From positions 465,293 to 529,292 of the forward strand of contig NZ_VHKL01000003.1 in assembly GCF_007474605.1 (NCBI RefSeq): 64,000 nucleotides of DNA. The letters run 5' to 3'. Under the pieces are notes generated by a model. The model saw only the letters and a list, made by a program, of their open reading frames with translations. It was not told where the DNA came from and made no database searches. Position 1 is the first letter of the stretch. Every line of letters starts with the position of its first letter. Position numbers and translations under genes: made by a program. Below are positions 54,722 to 63,735 of this stretch, one piece after another. Source of the stretch: Rhodoligotrophos appendicifer (GTDB lineage: Bacteria > Pseudomonadota > Alphaproteobacteria > Rhizobiales > Im1).

Positions 54722-55699
54722 ATGCTGCCTTTGCCCGTCCCCCTGAATGCCTTGCGCGCCTTCGAGGCCGCCGCCCGCCACCTGTCCATCAAGCAGGCGG
54801 CCCTCGAGCTCGGCGTCACCCCGTCCGCCGTCAGCCACCAGCTGCGCGTCCTGGAGGATGGCCTCGGCCTTGAGCTCCTGCGCCGCGAGGGCGCCGGTCT
54901 CGTGCTCACCAGTGCCGGCCGCAGCCTCAGCCCGGAGCTCACCTCGGCCTTTGAGAGGATCACCGGCGCCGTCACCGCCCTGCGCGCGCCGCGCAAGATC
55001 GGCCCGCTGCGGTTGACCGTCCTGCCGACCTTCGCCACGCATTGGCTGTCGCCGCGCCTGGCCTCCTATCCCTTCGACCGGCGCGGCACGGAGCTGCAGA
55101 TCACCACCACCCAGGACATGGTCGATCTCGCCGCCGGCACCGCCGATGCCGGCATCCGCAGCGGTCGCGGCGACTGGCCGGGCCTGGTCTCCGACCGCCT
55201 CTTTGCGGAGACCCTCACCCTGTTGGGCGCGCCCGTCCTGGCAGCCCCCGACGACGCCGCCCTGCGCCGCGCCCTCGGCGGCACCAACCTGTTCCTGTCG
55301 CATCACCGGCGGGCGGAGTTCGAGGCGTGGAACGCCGCCCTTCCCGGCGGACCGGTGACCCCGGCGGCCATCACCATCGTCGATTCCGTCGGCTTCTGTC
55401 TGACCGCCGCCATGGATGGGGCCGGCATCACCCTGGCCGGTCTGGAGATCGCAGCCGACGATCTGCGGGCGGGCCGCCTGCACAGCCTCTTCGACCATCG
55501 CCTGACCACGGGCGCGGGCTACTATCTCGTCTATCCCCCCGTCCTGTCCGCCGACCGGCGGCTGCGCAGCCTGCGCACCTGGCTTCTGGCTCAAGCCGCC
55601 CGGGCCTCGGCCCGAGCCTCGGGCCAGGCTTCGGCACCCGCTCAGGACGCCACGGCCGCACCGTCGCACGGCCGCGCCGTCGCCCCCGCGCCCGGATAA
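54722..55699 (+). CDS. LysR-family transcriptional regulator (GcvA-like)
   Basis: 325 residues. The N-terminal HTH (SIKQAALELGVTPSAVSHQL) is of the GcvA/AmpR type, followed by a periplasmic-binding-like effector domain beginning GPLRLTVLPTFATHW. The last 25 residues are Ala/Ser/Arg-rich and low in complexity (ARASARASGQASAPA), beyond the normal LysR length. It is the third gene of a rightward series with MocR and LysE; its target is not evident. Confidence 0.9.
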   Translation: MLPLPVPLNALRAFEAAARHLSIKQAALELGVTPSAVSHQLRVLEDGLGLELLRREGAGLVLTSAGRSLSPELTSAFERITGAVTALRAPRKIGPLRLTVLPTFATHWLSPRLASYPFDRRGTELQITTTQDMVDLAAGTADAGIRSGRGDWPGLVSDRLFAETLTLLGAPVLAAPDDAALRRALGGTNLFLSHHRRAEFEAWNAALPGGPVTPAAITIVDSVGFCLTAAMDGAGITLAGLEIAADDLRAGRLHSLFDHRLTTGAGYYLVYPPVLSADRRLRSLRTWLLAQAARASARASGQASAPAQDATAAPSHGRAVAPAPG

Positions 55700-55766
55700 C
55701 ACCGCCCTCGCCTGAGGGGGCCATCCGCGCTACACTTCCCCTGACGCACAAGGAGAGGGTCGATCC

Positions 55767-55958
55767 ATGGCGGCAGACGACGACGACGACCCGGACTTCA
55801 AGGAGCGCATCCGCCGACGCGCCCACTATATCTGGGTCAGTGAAGGCTGGCCCGACGGCCGCCACGAGCAGCATTGGGCGCTGGCCCGCGAACAGCTGGA
55901 GGCCGAGGAAGGCCGGCGCGGATCGCGACGGCCCTCCGAGGACAAGGCGGACGACTGA
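55767..55958 (+). CDS. DUF2934 small protein
   Basis: 63 residues with an acidic start (MAADDDDDPDF), then IRRRAHYIWVSEGWPDGRHEQHW, the DUF2934 signature common in Hyphomicrobiales. Function unknown. AAGGAGAGGG lies about 6 nt upstream of the ATG, a strong ribosome site. It converges on the EF-G-like gene across three tandem 18-bp repeats. Confidence 0.82.
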   Translation: MAADDDDDPDFKERIRRRAHYIWVSEGWPDGRHEQHWALAREQLEAEEGRRGSRRPSEDKADD

Positions 55959-55962
55959 TCCC

Positions 55963-56015
55963 GCTCATGCCGCCTCGGCGGCTCATGCCGCCTCGGCGGC
56001 TCATGCCGCCTCGGC
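55963..56015. repeat. Three 18-bp tandem repeats at the 3' end of the EF-G-like gene
   Basis: GCTCATGCCGCCTCGGCG is repeated three times (55963-55980, 55981-55998, 55999-56015, last copy incomplete). On the minus strand the first-read unit encodes the last residues and the stop of the EF-G-like protein; the further copies lie after the stop. Slippage duplication of the gene's end. Confidence 0.85.
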
Positions 56016-58055
56016 TCGGACGCTGGCCCTTGCCTGCTCCGCGGCCTTTCCCGTGAGCTCCGCCATGTGGTCCTGGCGGAACCCGAAGGTGCCGACCCCG
56101 GCCGTCGCCGATCTCAGCTCGATGATGAGCGTCTGCAGCTCGGCCTCCGGCATATGCGCCTTCACACTATCCCATCCGGGCCAGCCGGCGCGCGCATCGA
56201 AGCCGAGGATCTGCCCCCGCCGGCCGCTCACGATCTGATTGACCCGCGCCGTCGTCTCCGAGGGCACATGCACCTCCACCTCGACAATGGGCTCGAGCAG
56301 GATCGGCTGGCATTGCGCCATGCCCTCGGTCATGCCGATGCGGGCGGCGGTCTTGAACGCCATTTCGGAGGAATCCACCGTGTGATAGGAGCCGTCCGCC
56401 AGGTTGACGGCGATATCGACCACCGGAAAGCCCAGCGGTCCGCGGACGAGATAATCCTTCACCCCGGCCTCCACCGCCGGAATATACTGCTTCGGCACGA
56501 CGCCGCCGGTGATCGTGTCGGTGAACGAGAATCCCTCCCCGCGCGGCAGCGGCTTGATGTCCAGCACCACGTCGCCGAACTGGCCATGGCCGCCCGACTG
56601 CTTCTTGTGCCGGCCGCGCACGCTCGCCGCCTTGCGGATCGTTTCCCGATAGGCGATGCGGCGCGGCTGGGCCTGCGCCGCCACCCCATATTTCCCGGCC
56701 AGCCGCTCCAGGGCGACCCGCAGATGCATCTCCCCCTGCCCCCACAGCACCATTTCATGGGTGATGGCATTATGGTCGAGGGCGAGCGACGGGTCCTCCT
56801 CCGTGAGCTTGGTGATGGCCGCCGTCAGCTTCACCTCGTCCTTGCGGTCGCTCACCGAGACGGCGAGCCCATAGACCGGGGCCGCACGGGTGACGCGGCC
56901 CAATTGCGCCGGCGCGACCTTGCCCGTGGCCAGGGTCTCGCCGGTGCCGACGCTGTCGAGCCGGCCCAGCGCCACCGTGTCGCCGGCCCCTGCCGTGCCC
57001 ACTTTGCGCATCTCCTGCCCGTTCAGCACCATCAGCCCGGCGATCCGCTCCGAGCGTCCGGCCTTGCCCACCACCATGTCCCCGTCGCTGAGCGAGCCGG
57101 CCAGGATGCGCGAGACCGAGAGCTTGCCGCCATGGGCGGTATGCAGCGTCTTCATCACCTGGGCGACCGTCTCTCCCTTGGACGCCACGCCGAGCCGTTG
57201 GGCGGTGGCGGCGATCCCCGGAGCTTCGTGGCGCAGGGCTTTCAGCAGCCGGAAAATGCCGTTTCCCTTCTCGGCCGAGCCCAGCAGCACCGGCGTGATC
57301 AGCCCCTCGCGCAGCTCGCGCCGCAGATCCTCGAACACCCGGTCGCGGGGCGGCTCCACCTCCTCCAGCAGCTGCTCCATCAGATCGTCGTCGTAATCCG
57401 CCAGCTGCTCGAGCATGTGGAAGCGCGCCTCGAGCTTGCGCTGGCCGAGATCGCCCGGCAGCTCGATCACCTCGCTCTGGGCATGTTCGCGATAGAGGAA
57501 GGCCCGCTCCAAAGCGAGATCCACGAAACCGGTGACGATCCCGTTCTGCCAGATGGGGATCTGCCGCAGCACCAGGGGCCGCGCGCTGGCGGGCTGCAGC
57601 ACCTCCAGCACGTCGCGGATGCGCCCCTCGGCGCGGTCGACCTTGTTGATGAACAGGAAGCGCGGCACGCCGAGCGCGTCCAGCTGCTTCAGGATGAGCT
57701 GCAGGGCGGGCACCTTCTTCTCGTCGGGCTCGCACACCACCACCGCCGCGTCGCAGGCGGCCAATGCCGCCTCCTGCTCCTGGGCGAATTCGATGGAGCC
57801 GGGGCAATCGAGAAAGCTGTAGCGCTCGCCGAGAAATTCGGTGGTGCCGACATTCATCTCCACGCTCATGCCATGGCTGCCGGCTTCCGCACTGGCGTCT
57901 CCCACCATGGATTTCTGCGCCGCCGTCCCCTGCCGCGCGATGGCGCCCGTGCGATAGAGCAGCGCCTCGAGCAGCGTCGTCTTGCCGGATTGATAGGGGC
58001 CCACCAGTGCTATGCACCGCGGACCCGCGGCCGATCTGTCGCCTGCCTCGTTCAT
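56001..58055 (-). CDS. EF-G-like translational GTPase (FusA2 type)
   Basis: 684 residues from ATG 58055 (AGGGAGGA about 8 nt upstream). GTPase motifs: P-loop GPYQSGKT (residues 19-26), DCPG and NKVD. Domains II-V follow, ending with the EF-G IV/V folds ([32 protein letters not shown]). The switch I signature RGITI of true EF-G is replaced by SHGMSVEMN, as in EF-G-like paralogs that are not the main translocase. Probably a ribosome-associated accessory factor. Genome position next to an exported superoxide dismutase gives no functional hint. Confidence 0.9.
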   Translation of the reverse strand: MNEAGDRSAAGPRCIALVGPYQSGKTTLLEALLYRTGAIARQGTAAQKSMVGDASAEAGSHGMSVEMNVGTTEFLGERYSFLDCPGSIEFAQEQEAALAACDAAVVVCEPDEKKVPALQLILKQLDALGVPRFLFINKVDRAEGRIRDVLEVLQPASARPLVLRQIPIWQNGIVTGFVDLALERAFLYREHAQSEVIELPGDLGQRKLEARFHMLEQLADYDDDLMEQLLEEVEPPRDRVFEDLRRELREGLITPVLLGSAEKGNGIFRLLKALRHEAPGIAATAQRLGVASKGETVAQVMKTLHTAHGGKLSVSRILAGSLSDGDMVVGKAGRSERIAGLMVLNGQEMRKVGTAGAGDTVALGRLDSVGTGETLATGKVAPAQLGRVTRAAPVYGLAVSVSDRKDEVKLTAAITKLTEEDPSLALDHNAITHEMVLWGQGEMHLRVALERLAGKYGVAAQAQPRRIAYRETIRKAASVRGRHKKQSGGHGQFGDVVLDIKPLPRGEGFSFTDTITGGVVPKQYIPAVEAGVKDYLVRGPLGFPVVDIAVNLADGSYHTVDSSEMAFKTAARIGMTEGMAQCQPILLEPIVEVEVHVPSETTARVNQIVSGRRGQILGFDARAGWPGWDSVKAHMPEAELQTLIIELRSATAGVGTFGFRQDHMAELTGKAAEQARASVRAEAA

Positions 58056-58283
58056 GGTTCGTCCTCCCTGTTGCCTGTGCCGGCAGGGGGTCCTGCGGGC
58101 ACGAAACCCACCAGTCCACGAAACCTCATTAGCAAGCGATATGGTCGGCCCGTTCAGCCTCGAGCGCAAGGGCGAAGTGGCGTCCGTTCACATCTGCGCC
58201 AGCAGGCCCCCGCCTGTGGCACCTTTGCGGGCGAGCGGAATTTAGGGCATAGATCCACCACCGAGGTGACGAAGGGAAAGCGC

Positions 58284-59006
58284 ATGAATCGCCGGATGAT
58301 CTTGATGGGGGGTGCCGCCGCCCTGGCCGTGTTGCCCCTGAAGCTGGGCGCAGCTCCCGCCTTTGCCCAGGCGGCCGCAACCGACGGCCCTTTCAAGCTG
58401 CCCGCGCTTCCCTATGAGCCCAACGCGCTGGAACCGGCGATCGATGCCGAGACCATGTCCCTGCATCACGACAAGCATCATCAGGCCTATGTCACCAATC
58501 TGAACAAGGCCGTCGCCGCCGATCCGCAGCTGCAGGGCAAGGATCTCGAGACCCTCATCCGCGATGCCGGCCAGCGTCCCGCCGCCGTGCGCAACAATGG
58601 TGGCGGCCACTGGAATCACAGCTTCTTCTGGGAGACCATGTCCCCCACCGGCAAGCAGAGCGCCCCCTCGCCCGAGCTCCTGGCGGCGATCAACAGCAGC
58701 TTCGGCTCCATGGACGAGTTCACCGAGAAGTTCAACGCCGCCGGCGCCGGCCGCTTCGGCTCGGGCTGGGTCTGGCTGATCAAGGACGACCAGGGCAAGC
58801 TCGCCATCACCACGACCCCGAACCAGGACAATCCGCTGATGGACGTGGCTGAAGTCAAGGGCACGCCCATCCTCGGCAACGACGTCTGGGAGCACGCCTA
58901 TTACCTGAAATACAACAACCGCCGCCCCGACTATCTGAAGGCCTGGTGGCAGGTCGTGAACTGGCCCAAAGCCAGCGAACGCTACGCCCTCGCCAACAAG
59001 GCCTAA
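58284..59006 (+). CDS. Exported Mn-type superoxide dismutase
   Basis: 240 residues from ATG 58284 (AAGGGAAAG upstream). A Tat-like signal ([16 protein letters not shown]) with cleavage after AFAQA directs the enzyme to the periplasm. Metal ligands are His61, His112, Asp200 and His204 ([27 protein letters not shown]). Gly-rich NNGGGHWNH together with Gln181 in PNQDNPLM is the Mn-type second-sphere arrangement, unlike FeSOD, where the Gln comes from the N-terminal half. Its upstream 228 nt are shared with the divergent EF-G-like gene. Confidence 0.92.
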   Translation: MNRRMILMGGAAALAVLPLKLGAAPAFAQAAATDGPFKLPALPYEPNALEPAIDAETMSLHHDKHHQAYVTNLNKAVAADPQLQGKDLETLIRDAGQRPAAVRNNGGGHWNHSFFWETMSPTGKQSAPSPELLAAINSSFGSMDEFTEKFNAAGAGRFGSGWVWLIKDDQGKLAITTTPNQDNPLMDVAEVKGTPILGNDVWEHAYYLKYNNRRPDYLKAWWQVVNWPKASERYALANKA

Positions 59007-59536
59007 CCTCCTCCCGCCCCAACCCCCGGGTCATCCCGGACGGAGCACAGCTCCGATCCGGGACCCCATGCCGCCCGCTTCCCCGTGTCATCCCGGACGG
59101 AGCACAGCTCCGATCCGGGACCCCTTGCCGTCCGCTTCCCCAGGTCATCCCGGACGGAGCGCAGCGCAGATCCGGGACCCCATGCGGCCCGGGATCCCGG
59201 GTCAAGCCCGGGATGACAGCCAGAAGGGAAACTCTCATCCTGAGGGGCGGCCGCAAGGCTGCGTCTTGAAGGATCCTGCGGTCACCCTCTCCCGGGCCCC
59301 TTGCTCCCCACCGCACCCTTTGTACCAGCGGCATCCTTCCCCACGCCCGATACGGCCTGCCGCTCGCAACCGTGCCCGGGGTCACCCGTCAATGGGCGGT
59401 CCCGACGACCCTCAACGTCGACGACCGAACCGCTTATATTACAACTGCATAGTATAGATTTATAAAACATTGCCTCATACAAACTATAAACCGATATAGA
59501 TTGGAACACCATACACCACTTGAGGGTTTGCAAATC
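59007..59536. other. Intergenic region: repeats, then an AT-rich promoter-like stretch
   Basis: 530 nt without a supported gene. 59031-59218 holds three GTCATCCCGG repeats and 59233-59272 a CTCATCCTGAGG repeat (entered separately). From about 59430 to 59510 the sequence is unusually AT-rich, with CATAGTATAGATTTATAAAA and the inverted repeat CTATA-AACCGA-TATAG at 59484-59499, just before the sulfite dehydrogenase genes. This stretch probably holds their promoter. Confidence 0.6.
59031..59272. repeat. Three GTCATCCCGG repeats plus one CTCATCCTGAGG repeat
   Basis: Copies begin at 59031, 59087 and 59144 (about 57 bp apart), each GTCATCCCGGACGGAGC followed by GATCCGGGACCCC. The third ends in CCCGGGATGAC at about 59218, making terminal inverted repeats. 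CTCATCCTGAGGGGC...CTTGAAGGAT follows at 59237-59272. Position directly after the superoxide dismutase stop suggests a terminator or mRNA-stabilising role. Confidence 0.8.
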
Positions 59537-60763
59537 ATGTCTTCTCCGGACGACATAATCAGCCGGCGTCTTTTCCTCGCCGGTGCAGGGTCGGCAGGGC
59601 TGTCCATGGTTGCGCCTCTACCTCCAGTGTTGGCCGAAGAAGCGATCGACCTGGGACTGCCCGGCGGGGTGGGCCAGCGTCGTCTCACCTCGGCTTTCCC
59701 CGGCAAGACCGGCATGATCCTGCAACGCACTCGGCCGCCCCTGCTGGAAACCCCTATGCAGGTGTTCGACAAGGAGATCATAACGCCCAATGATCGGGCC
59801 TACGTCCGATGGCACTGGGCCGACATCCCCCTCGACATCGACGCCGACGCGTTCCGGCTTGCCATTCGCGGCCAGGTCAACTCCCCCTTGCGCCTCACCC
59901 TCTCCGATCTCCTGAGAATGCCATCCCTGGACTACGTTGCCGTAAACCAGTGCTCTGGCAATTCGCGCGGTTTCGTGGAGCCTCGGGTGCCGGGCGCTCA
60001 ATGGGCCAACGGGTCCATGTCCAACAGCCGCTGGACAGGGGTTCCCCTGCGCCACATCCTCGACCGTGCGGGCCTCCGTCGAGGCGCTTTATTCGTCCGC
60101 TTCGCGGGTCTCGATGAGCCGCTGATGCCGGATGCGCCCGATTTCAGAAAATCGCTCTCGGTCGATCATGCCCGGGATGGCGAAGTCATGGTTGCCTACG
60201 CCATGAATGGCGAACAGCTGCCCCTGCTGAACGGCTTTCCGCTCCGCCTCGTGGTGCCGGGCTGGTATGCGACCTATTGGGTGAAGATGCTCTCCGACAT
60301 TGAGGTGCTCGATCGCCCCGACGAAAACTATTGGACGACCAAGGCCTATCTCGTCCCTGACAACCCTGCCGCGACCATGACGCCCGGCGAAACGGTCACC
60401 ATGGTGCCGATCGGCGCCATGGTACCGCGCGCCTTTATCACCAACATGACCGGGGATCGAACACTTCCCGCCCACACCCCACTCACCCTTCGCGGCATTG
60501 CCTTGGGCGGCGACTGCGGCGTGTCCAAGGTCGAGGTCTCCACGGACGCGGGCGCCTCCTGGCGCCTGGCGCATCTTGGCAGCGACCTTGGCCGCTATAG
60601 CTTCCGCCGCTGGCAGAGTGCGATCACCCTGCCTCCCGGCCGAGCCGCGGTGATGGTCCGTTGCACCAACGAGCGCGGCTTGTCCCAGCCCCTCACCGCG
60701 AACTGGAACCCGTCGGGTTTCATGCGAAACAGCGTCGAGACCCTTCACCTCATCGTCGCTTGA
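59537..60763 (+). CDS. Sulfite dehydrogenase Moco subunit (SorA-like)
   Basis: 408 residues from ATG 59537 (GAGGG about 10 nt upstream). A Tat signal (SRRLFLAGAGSAG) exports the folded molybdoprotein. VNQCSGNSRG carries the molybdenum Cys139 of the sulfite-oxidase family, and the C-terminal Mo-co dimerisation domain starts near ITNMTGDRTL. It oxidises sulfite to sulfate in the periplasm and passes electrons to the small cytochrome encoded 11 nt downstream. The gene looks slightly less extreme in codon use than its neighbours. Confidence 0.9.
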   Translation: MSSPDDIISRRLFLAGAGSAGLSMVAPLPPVLAEEAIDLGLPGGVGQRRLTSAFPGKTGMILQRTRPPLLETPMQVFDKEIITPNDRAYVRWHWADIPLDIDADAFRLAIRGQVNSPLRLTLSDLLRMPSLDYVAVNQCSGNSRGFVEPRVPGAQWANGSMSNSRWTGVPLRHILDRAGLRRGALFVRFAGLDEPLMPDAPDFRKSLSVDHARDGEVMVAYAMNGEQLPLLNGFPLRLVVPGWYATYWVKMLSDIEVLDRPDENYWTTKAYLVPDNPAATMTPGETVTMVPIGAMVPRAFITNMTGDRTLPAHTPLTLRGIALGGDCGVSKVEVSTDAGASWRLAHLGSDLGRYSFRRWQSAITLPPGRAAVMVRCTNERGLSQPLTANWNPSGFMRNSVETLHLIVA

Positions 60764-60774
60764 GGAGTTCTGGC

Positions 60775-61119
60775 ATGCCACCGAAACCAGCCGTCATTTG
60801 GATGTCCGTCATTGTGGCTCTCGGGCTGGCAGTCCAGTCGGCCGCCGCGGCCGCCCCTCCGCTGTCGGATTTTACCTCCGTCTCCGTCGAATTGCCCGAG
60901 GCCGACCGTCTCTTCCCCGACGGTCCTGGCGCCGAAGCGATGAATGCCAATTGCCTGGCCTGTCATTCAGCCGGGATGGTGCTCTCGCAGCCGCCGCTGC
61001 CGCAAGCGGCATGGCTGGCGATCATTCGGAAGATGCAATCGGCCTACAAGGCACCTGTCGACGAGACCGACGTGGAGCTCATTCTCAATTATCTGGTTCA
61101 GTTGAAGGGCAGCGACTGA
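60775..61119 (+). CDS. c-type cytochrome subunit of sulfite dehydrogenase (SorB-like)
   Basis: 114 residues with a signal peptide (about 1-26, ending AAAAA) and one haem-c motif, NCLACH (Cys60, Cys63, His64). A Met in IIRKM may be the sixth ligand. GAGGAG precedes the ATG. The gene order Moco subunit then monohaem cytochrome matches SorAB. It accepts electrons from the preceding subunit. Confidence 0.9.
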   Translation: MPPKPAVIWMSVIVALGLAVQSAAAAAPPLSDFTSVSVELPEADRLFPDGPGAEAMNANCLACHSAGMVLSQPPLPQAAWLAIIRKMQSAYKAPVDETDVELILNYLVQLKGSD

Positions 61120-61134
61120 GCCCCGCCCCACACA

Positions 61135-61286
61135 CCCGTCATCCCCGACGGAGCGCAGCGCAGATCCGGGACCCATGCCGCCAGGGACCCCATGCAGCCC
61201 GGGATCCCGGGTCAAGCCCGGGATGACAGCCGAAAGGGGGAGGCCTCATCCTGAGGAGGCCCGCCGGGCCGTCTCGAAGGACGCCC
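61135..61286. repeat. GTCATCCCCG fold-back repeat and CTCATCCTGAGGAGG repeat
   Basis: GTCATCCCCGACGGAGCGCAGCG at 61138 is closed by CCCGGGATGAC at about 61217-61227 as an inverted end. CTCATCCTGAGGAGGCCCGC...TCTCGAAGGACG at 61247-61286 overlaps the 3' end of the anmK gene and supplies its last codons and stop. It lies between convergent sorB and anmK. Confidence 0.8.
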
Positions 61287-62403
61287 GCTTGCGCACACCC
61301 GCCGGCCGATGCACCACCCCGCCAGTCATCGCCGCCGGCACGCCCGTGGTGCCGGGAAACGACAGGGGCGCCCCGCGCAGGCTGCGCACCGCCAGATAGG
61401 CGAAGGCCTCCGCCTCCACCGAATCTCCGGCGACGCCCACCGCCTCGGCTGCCACCACCCGTCCTGGCAGGCGCGCCTGCACCATCCCCATGAGGGTCGG
61501 ATTGTGCCGTCCGCCGCCGCAGATCACCCACAAGGCGGGCGTCGCCGGCAGCTGGGCAAGTCCCGCGGCGATGGCCGCCGCCGTGAACGCCGTCAATGTC
61601 GCAGCCCCGTCCTCCACCCTCGCCTGGGCCAGGGCCGAGACGTCGAAATCGTTGCGGTCCAGGGACTTGGGCGCGGGTCTTGAGAAGAAGTCATGGCGCA
61701 TCCAGCGGGCCAGCAGCGCTTCGTCCACCCGGCCCTGGGCAGCCAGCCGCCCGTCGGTATCGCAGCTCATGCCCCGGTGCCGCTGCACCCAGTCGTCGAG
61801 CATGGCATTGCCCGGCCCCGTATCGAAGGCGAGCAGTTCGCCTTGCGGGCCGATGAAGGTCACATTCGCCACACCGCCGATATTGACGAACACCACCGGC
61901 CGCTCCGCCAGGGAGGCGGCCAGCGCCCGGTGATAGACCGGCACGAAGGGAGCACCCTGGCCGCCCGCGGCGACGTCGGCGGCGCGCAAATCGTTCACCA
62001 CCGTGATGCCGGTGAGCTCCGCCAGCAGGGCTCCGTCGCCGAGCTGCACGGTGAGCCGGTCGGCCGGCCGGTGCAGGACGGTCTGTCCGTGAAACCCGAT
62101 CACGTCGATGGTGGAATCCCTTAGGCCCTCGCGCTGACAGAATGAATCAACCACCGCCGCATGCCGTTCGGTGATCTCCCGCTCCAGCGCGGCAAGCGCG
62201 CCCGGCCGCGCGTCGCGCTGCTTGATCGTGAGCGCCTCGGCGAGCCCCGCCACCAGCCTCTCCCGGAACGCCGGCGGAGAGGCGACCGTCATGGCCGCAC
62301 CGCGCTCCACCCGTCCCCCGCCATCGGTGCGCAGGAGGGCGATGTCGATCCCGTCGAGCGAGGTGCCGCTCATCATGCCGAGTGCGGTGAAGACCTTTGT
62401 CAT
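61246..62403 (-). CDS. anmK: Anhydro-N-acetylmuramic acid kinase
   Basis: 385 residues from ATG 62403. Phosphorylates and opens 1,6-anhydroMurNAc during cell-wall recycling. [16 protein letters not shown] is the N-terminal nucleotide-binding signature; [26 protein letters not shown] and [13 protein letters not shown] follow in the right order. The last 14 or so residues ([12 protein letters not shown]) are encoded by a dispersed intergenic repeat and are likely an acquired tail. Divergent from tyrS with 55 nt between, an arrangement common in Hyphomicrobiales. Confidence 0.94.
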   Translation of the reverse strand: MTKVFTALGMMSGTSLDGIDIALLRTDGGGRVERGAAMTVASPPAFRERLVAGLAEALTIKQRDARPGALAALEREITERHAAVVDSFCQREGLRDSTIDVIGFHGQTVLHRPADRLTVQLGDGALLAELTGITVVNDLRAADVAAGGQGAPFVPVYHRALAASLAERPVVFVNIGGVANVTFIGPQGELLAFDTGPGNAMLDDWVQRHRGMSCDTDGRLAAQGRVDEALLARWMRHDFFSRPAPKSLDRNDFDVSALAQARVEDGAATLTAFTAAAIAAGLAQLPATPALWVICGGGRHNPTLMGMVQARLPGRVVAAEAVGVAGDSVEAEAFAYLAVRSLRGAPLSFPGTTGVPAAMTGGVVHRPAGVRKRASFETARRASSG

Positions 62404-62458
62404 GCCACCCCCTTGTGCTAAGACCCGCGCCTTCACAGCTGCGAACGGCCGAAACGCG

Positions 62459-63718
62459 ATGACCGAGTTGAGATCAGATTTCCTGAACATCCTCCACGAA
62501 CGGGGATTCGTCCACCAATGTTCTGATCTGGAGGGTCTCGACGCCCTCTGCGCGGCCGGCCCAGTCACCGCCTATGTGGGCTATGACTGCACCGGCCCCT
62601 CGTTGCATGTGGGCCATCTTCTCTCCATCATGATGCTGCGCTGGTTTCAGAAGACCGGCCATCGCCCGGTCACGCTCATGGGCGGCGGCACCACCCGCGT
62701 GGGCGATCCCTCCGGCAAGGACGAGAGCCGCAGGATCCTCACCCTCGAGCAGATCGAGGCGAACAAGCTGAGCCTGCGCGAGGTCTTCTCCCGCTTCCTC
62801 AGCTACGAGGCAGCGCCCAACGCGGCCCTCATGACCGACAATGCGGAATGGCTGGCGCCCTTGAACTACATCGACTTCCTGCGCGATGTCGGCCGCCACT
62901 TCTCCGTCAACCGCATGCTCAGCTTCGACAGCGTCAAGACCCGCCTCGAGCGCGAGCACGAGCTCTCCTTCCTGGAATTCAACTACATGATCCTCCAGGC
63001 CTATGATTTCGTCGAGCTCAGCCGCCGCCATGGCGTGCGCCTCCAGATGGGCGGCTCCGACCAATGGGGCAACATCATCAACGGCATCGATCTGGGCCGC
63101 CGCATGGGCACCGACCAGCTCTATGCCCTGACCTGCCCCCTGATCACCACCGCCTCCGGCGCCAAGATGGGCAAGACCGCCCAGGGCGCCATGTGGCTGA
63201 AGCCCGAGCTGCTGAGTCCTTACGAATACTGGCAGTTCTGGCGCAACAGCGAGGATGGCGATGTCGGCCGCTTCCTGAAACTCTTCACCGAGCTGTCCCT
63301 GGACGACATTCGGCGTCTGGAGGCCCTGTCCGGCCAGGAGATCAACGAGGCCAAGAAGGTTCTGGCGACCGAAGCCACGGCTCTGCTCCATGGCCGCGCG
63401 GCAGCCGAACAGGCGGCCGAGACGGCGCGTCAGGCCTTCGAGGAGGGCACCGCCGCCTCCGGCCTGCCCACCATCGAGATCGGGCGCAGCGAATTGGAGA
63501 CCGGCATCGGCATCCTCGCCGCCGGCGTCCGCGCCGGCCTGGGCGCCAGCAATTCCGAACTCCGCCGCGCCGTCGCCGGCAACGCGATCCGCATCAACGA
63601 CGAAGCGGTGACCGACGACAAGCGCCTGCTGACCTCCGCCGACGTGAATGCCGACGGCGTGATCAAGCTCTCCCTCGGCAAGAAGAAGCACATCCTCCTC
63701 CGCCCCACCCCCTATTAA
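62459..63718 (+). CDS. tyrS: Tyrosyl-tRNA synthetase
   Basis: 419 residues, the usual TyrRS size. Class I signatures: HVGH (residues 50-53) and KMGKT (236-240). [15 protein letters not shown] lies in the tyrosine/anticodon-linking region, and a C-terminal S4-like RNA-binding domain ends the protein ([15 protein letters not shown]). Charges tRNA-Tyr. The upstream gap of 55 nt shared with anmK must hold both promoters. A repeat cluster follows its stop. Confidence 0.96.
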   Translation: MTELRSDFLNILHERGFVHQCSDLEGLDALCAAGPVTAYVGYDCTGPSLHVGHLLSIMMLRWFQKTGHRPVTLMGGGTTRVGDPSGKDESRRILTLEQIEANKLSLREVFSRFLSYEAAPNAALMTDNAEWLAPLNYIDFLRDVGRHFSVNRMLSFDSVKTRLEREHELSFLEFNYMILQAYDFVELSRRHGVRLQMGGSDQWGNIINGIDLGRRMGTDQLYALTCPLITTASGAKMGKTAQGAMWLKPELLSPYEYWQFWRNSEDGDVGRFLKLFTELSLDDIRRLEALSGQEINEAKKVLATEATALLHGRAAAEQAAETARQAFEEGTAASGLPTIEIGRSELETGIGILAAGVRAGLGASNSELRRAVAGNAIRINDEAVTDDKRLLTSADVNADGVIKLSLGKKKHILLRPTPY

Positions 63719-63735
63719 GACCTCAGCCCCCCCAC

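Noticed and set aside
56067..59006. A 979-residue plus-strand frame ending with the superoxide dismutase
   Set aside because: Only the last 240 residues resemble a protein family; the rest is antisense to the EF-G-like gene. The start was placed at 58284.
59031..59218. CRISPR-like spacing of three repeats about 57 bp apart
   Set aside because: The intervals are themselves similar, the units have inverted ends, and there are no cas genes; they are dispersed intergenic repeats.
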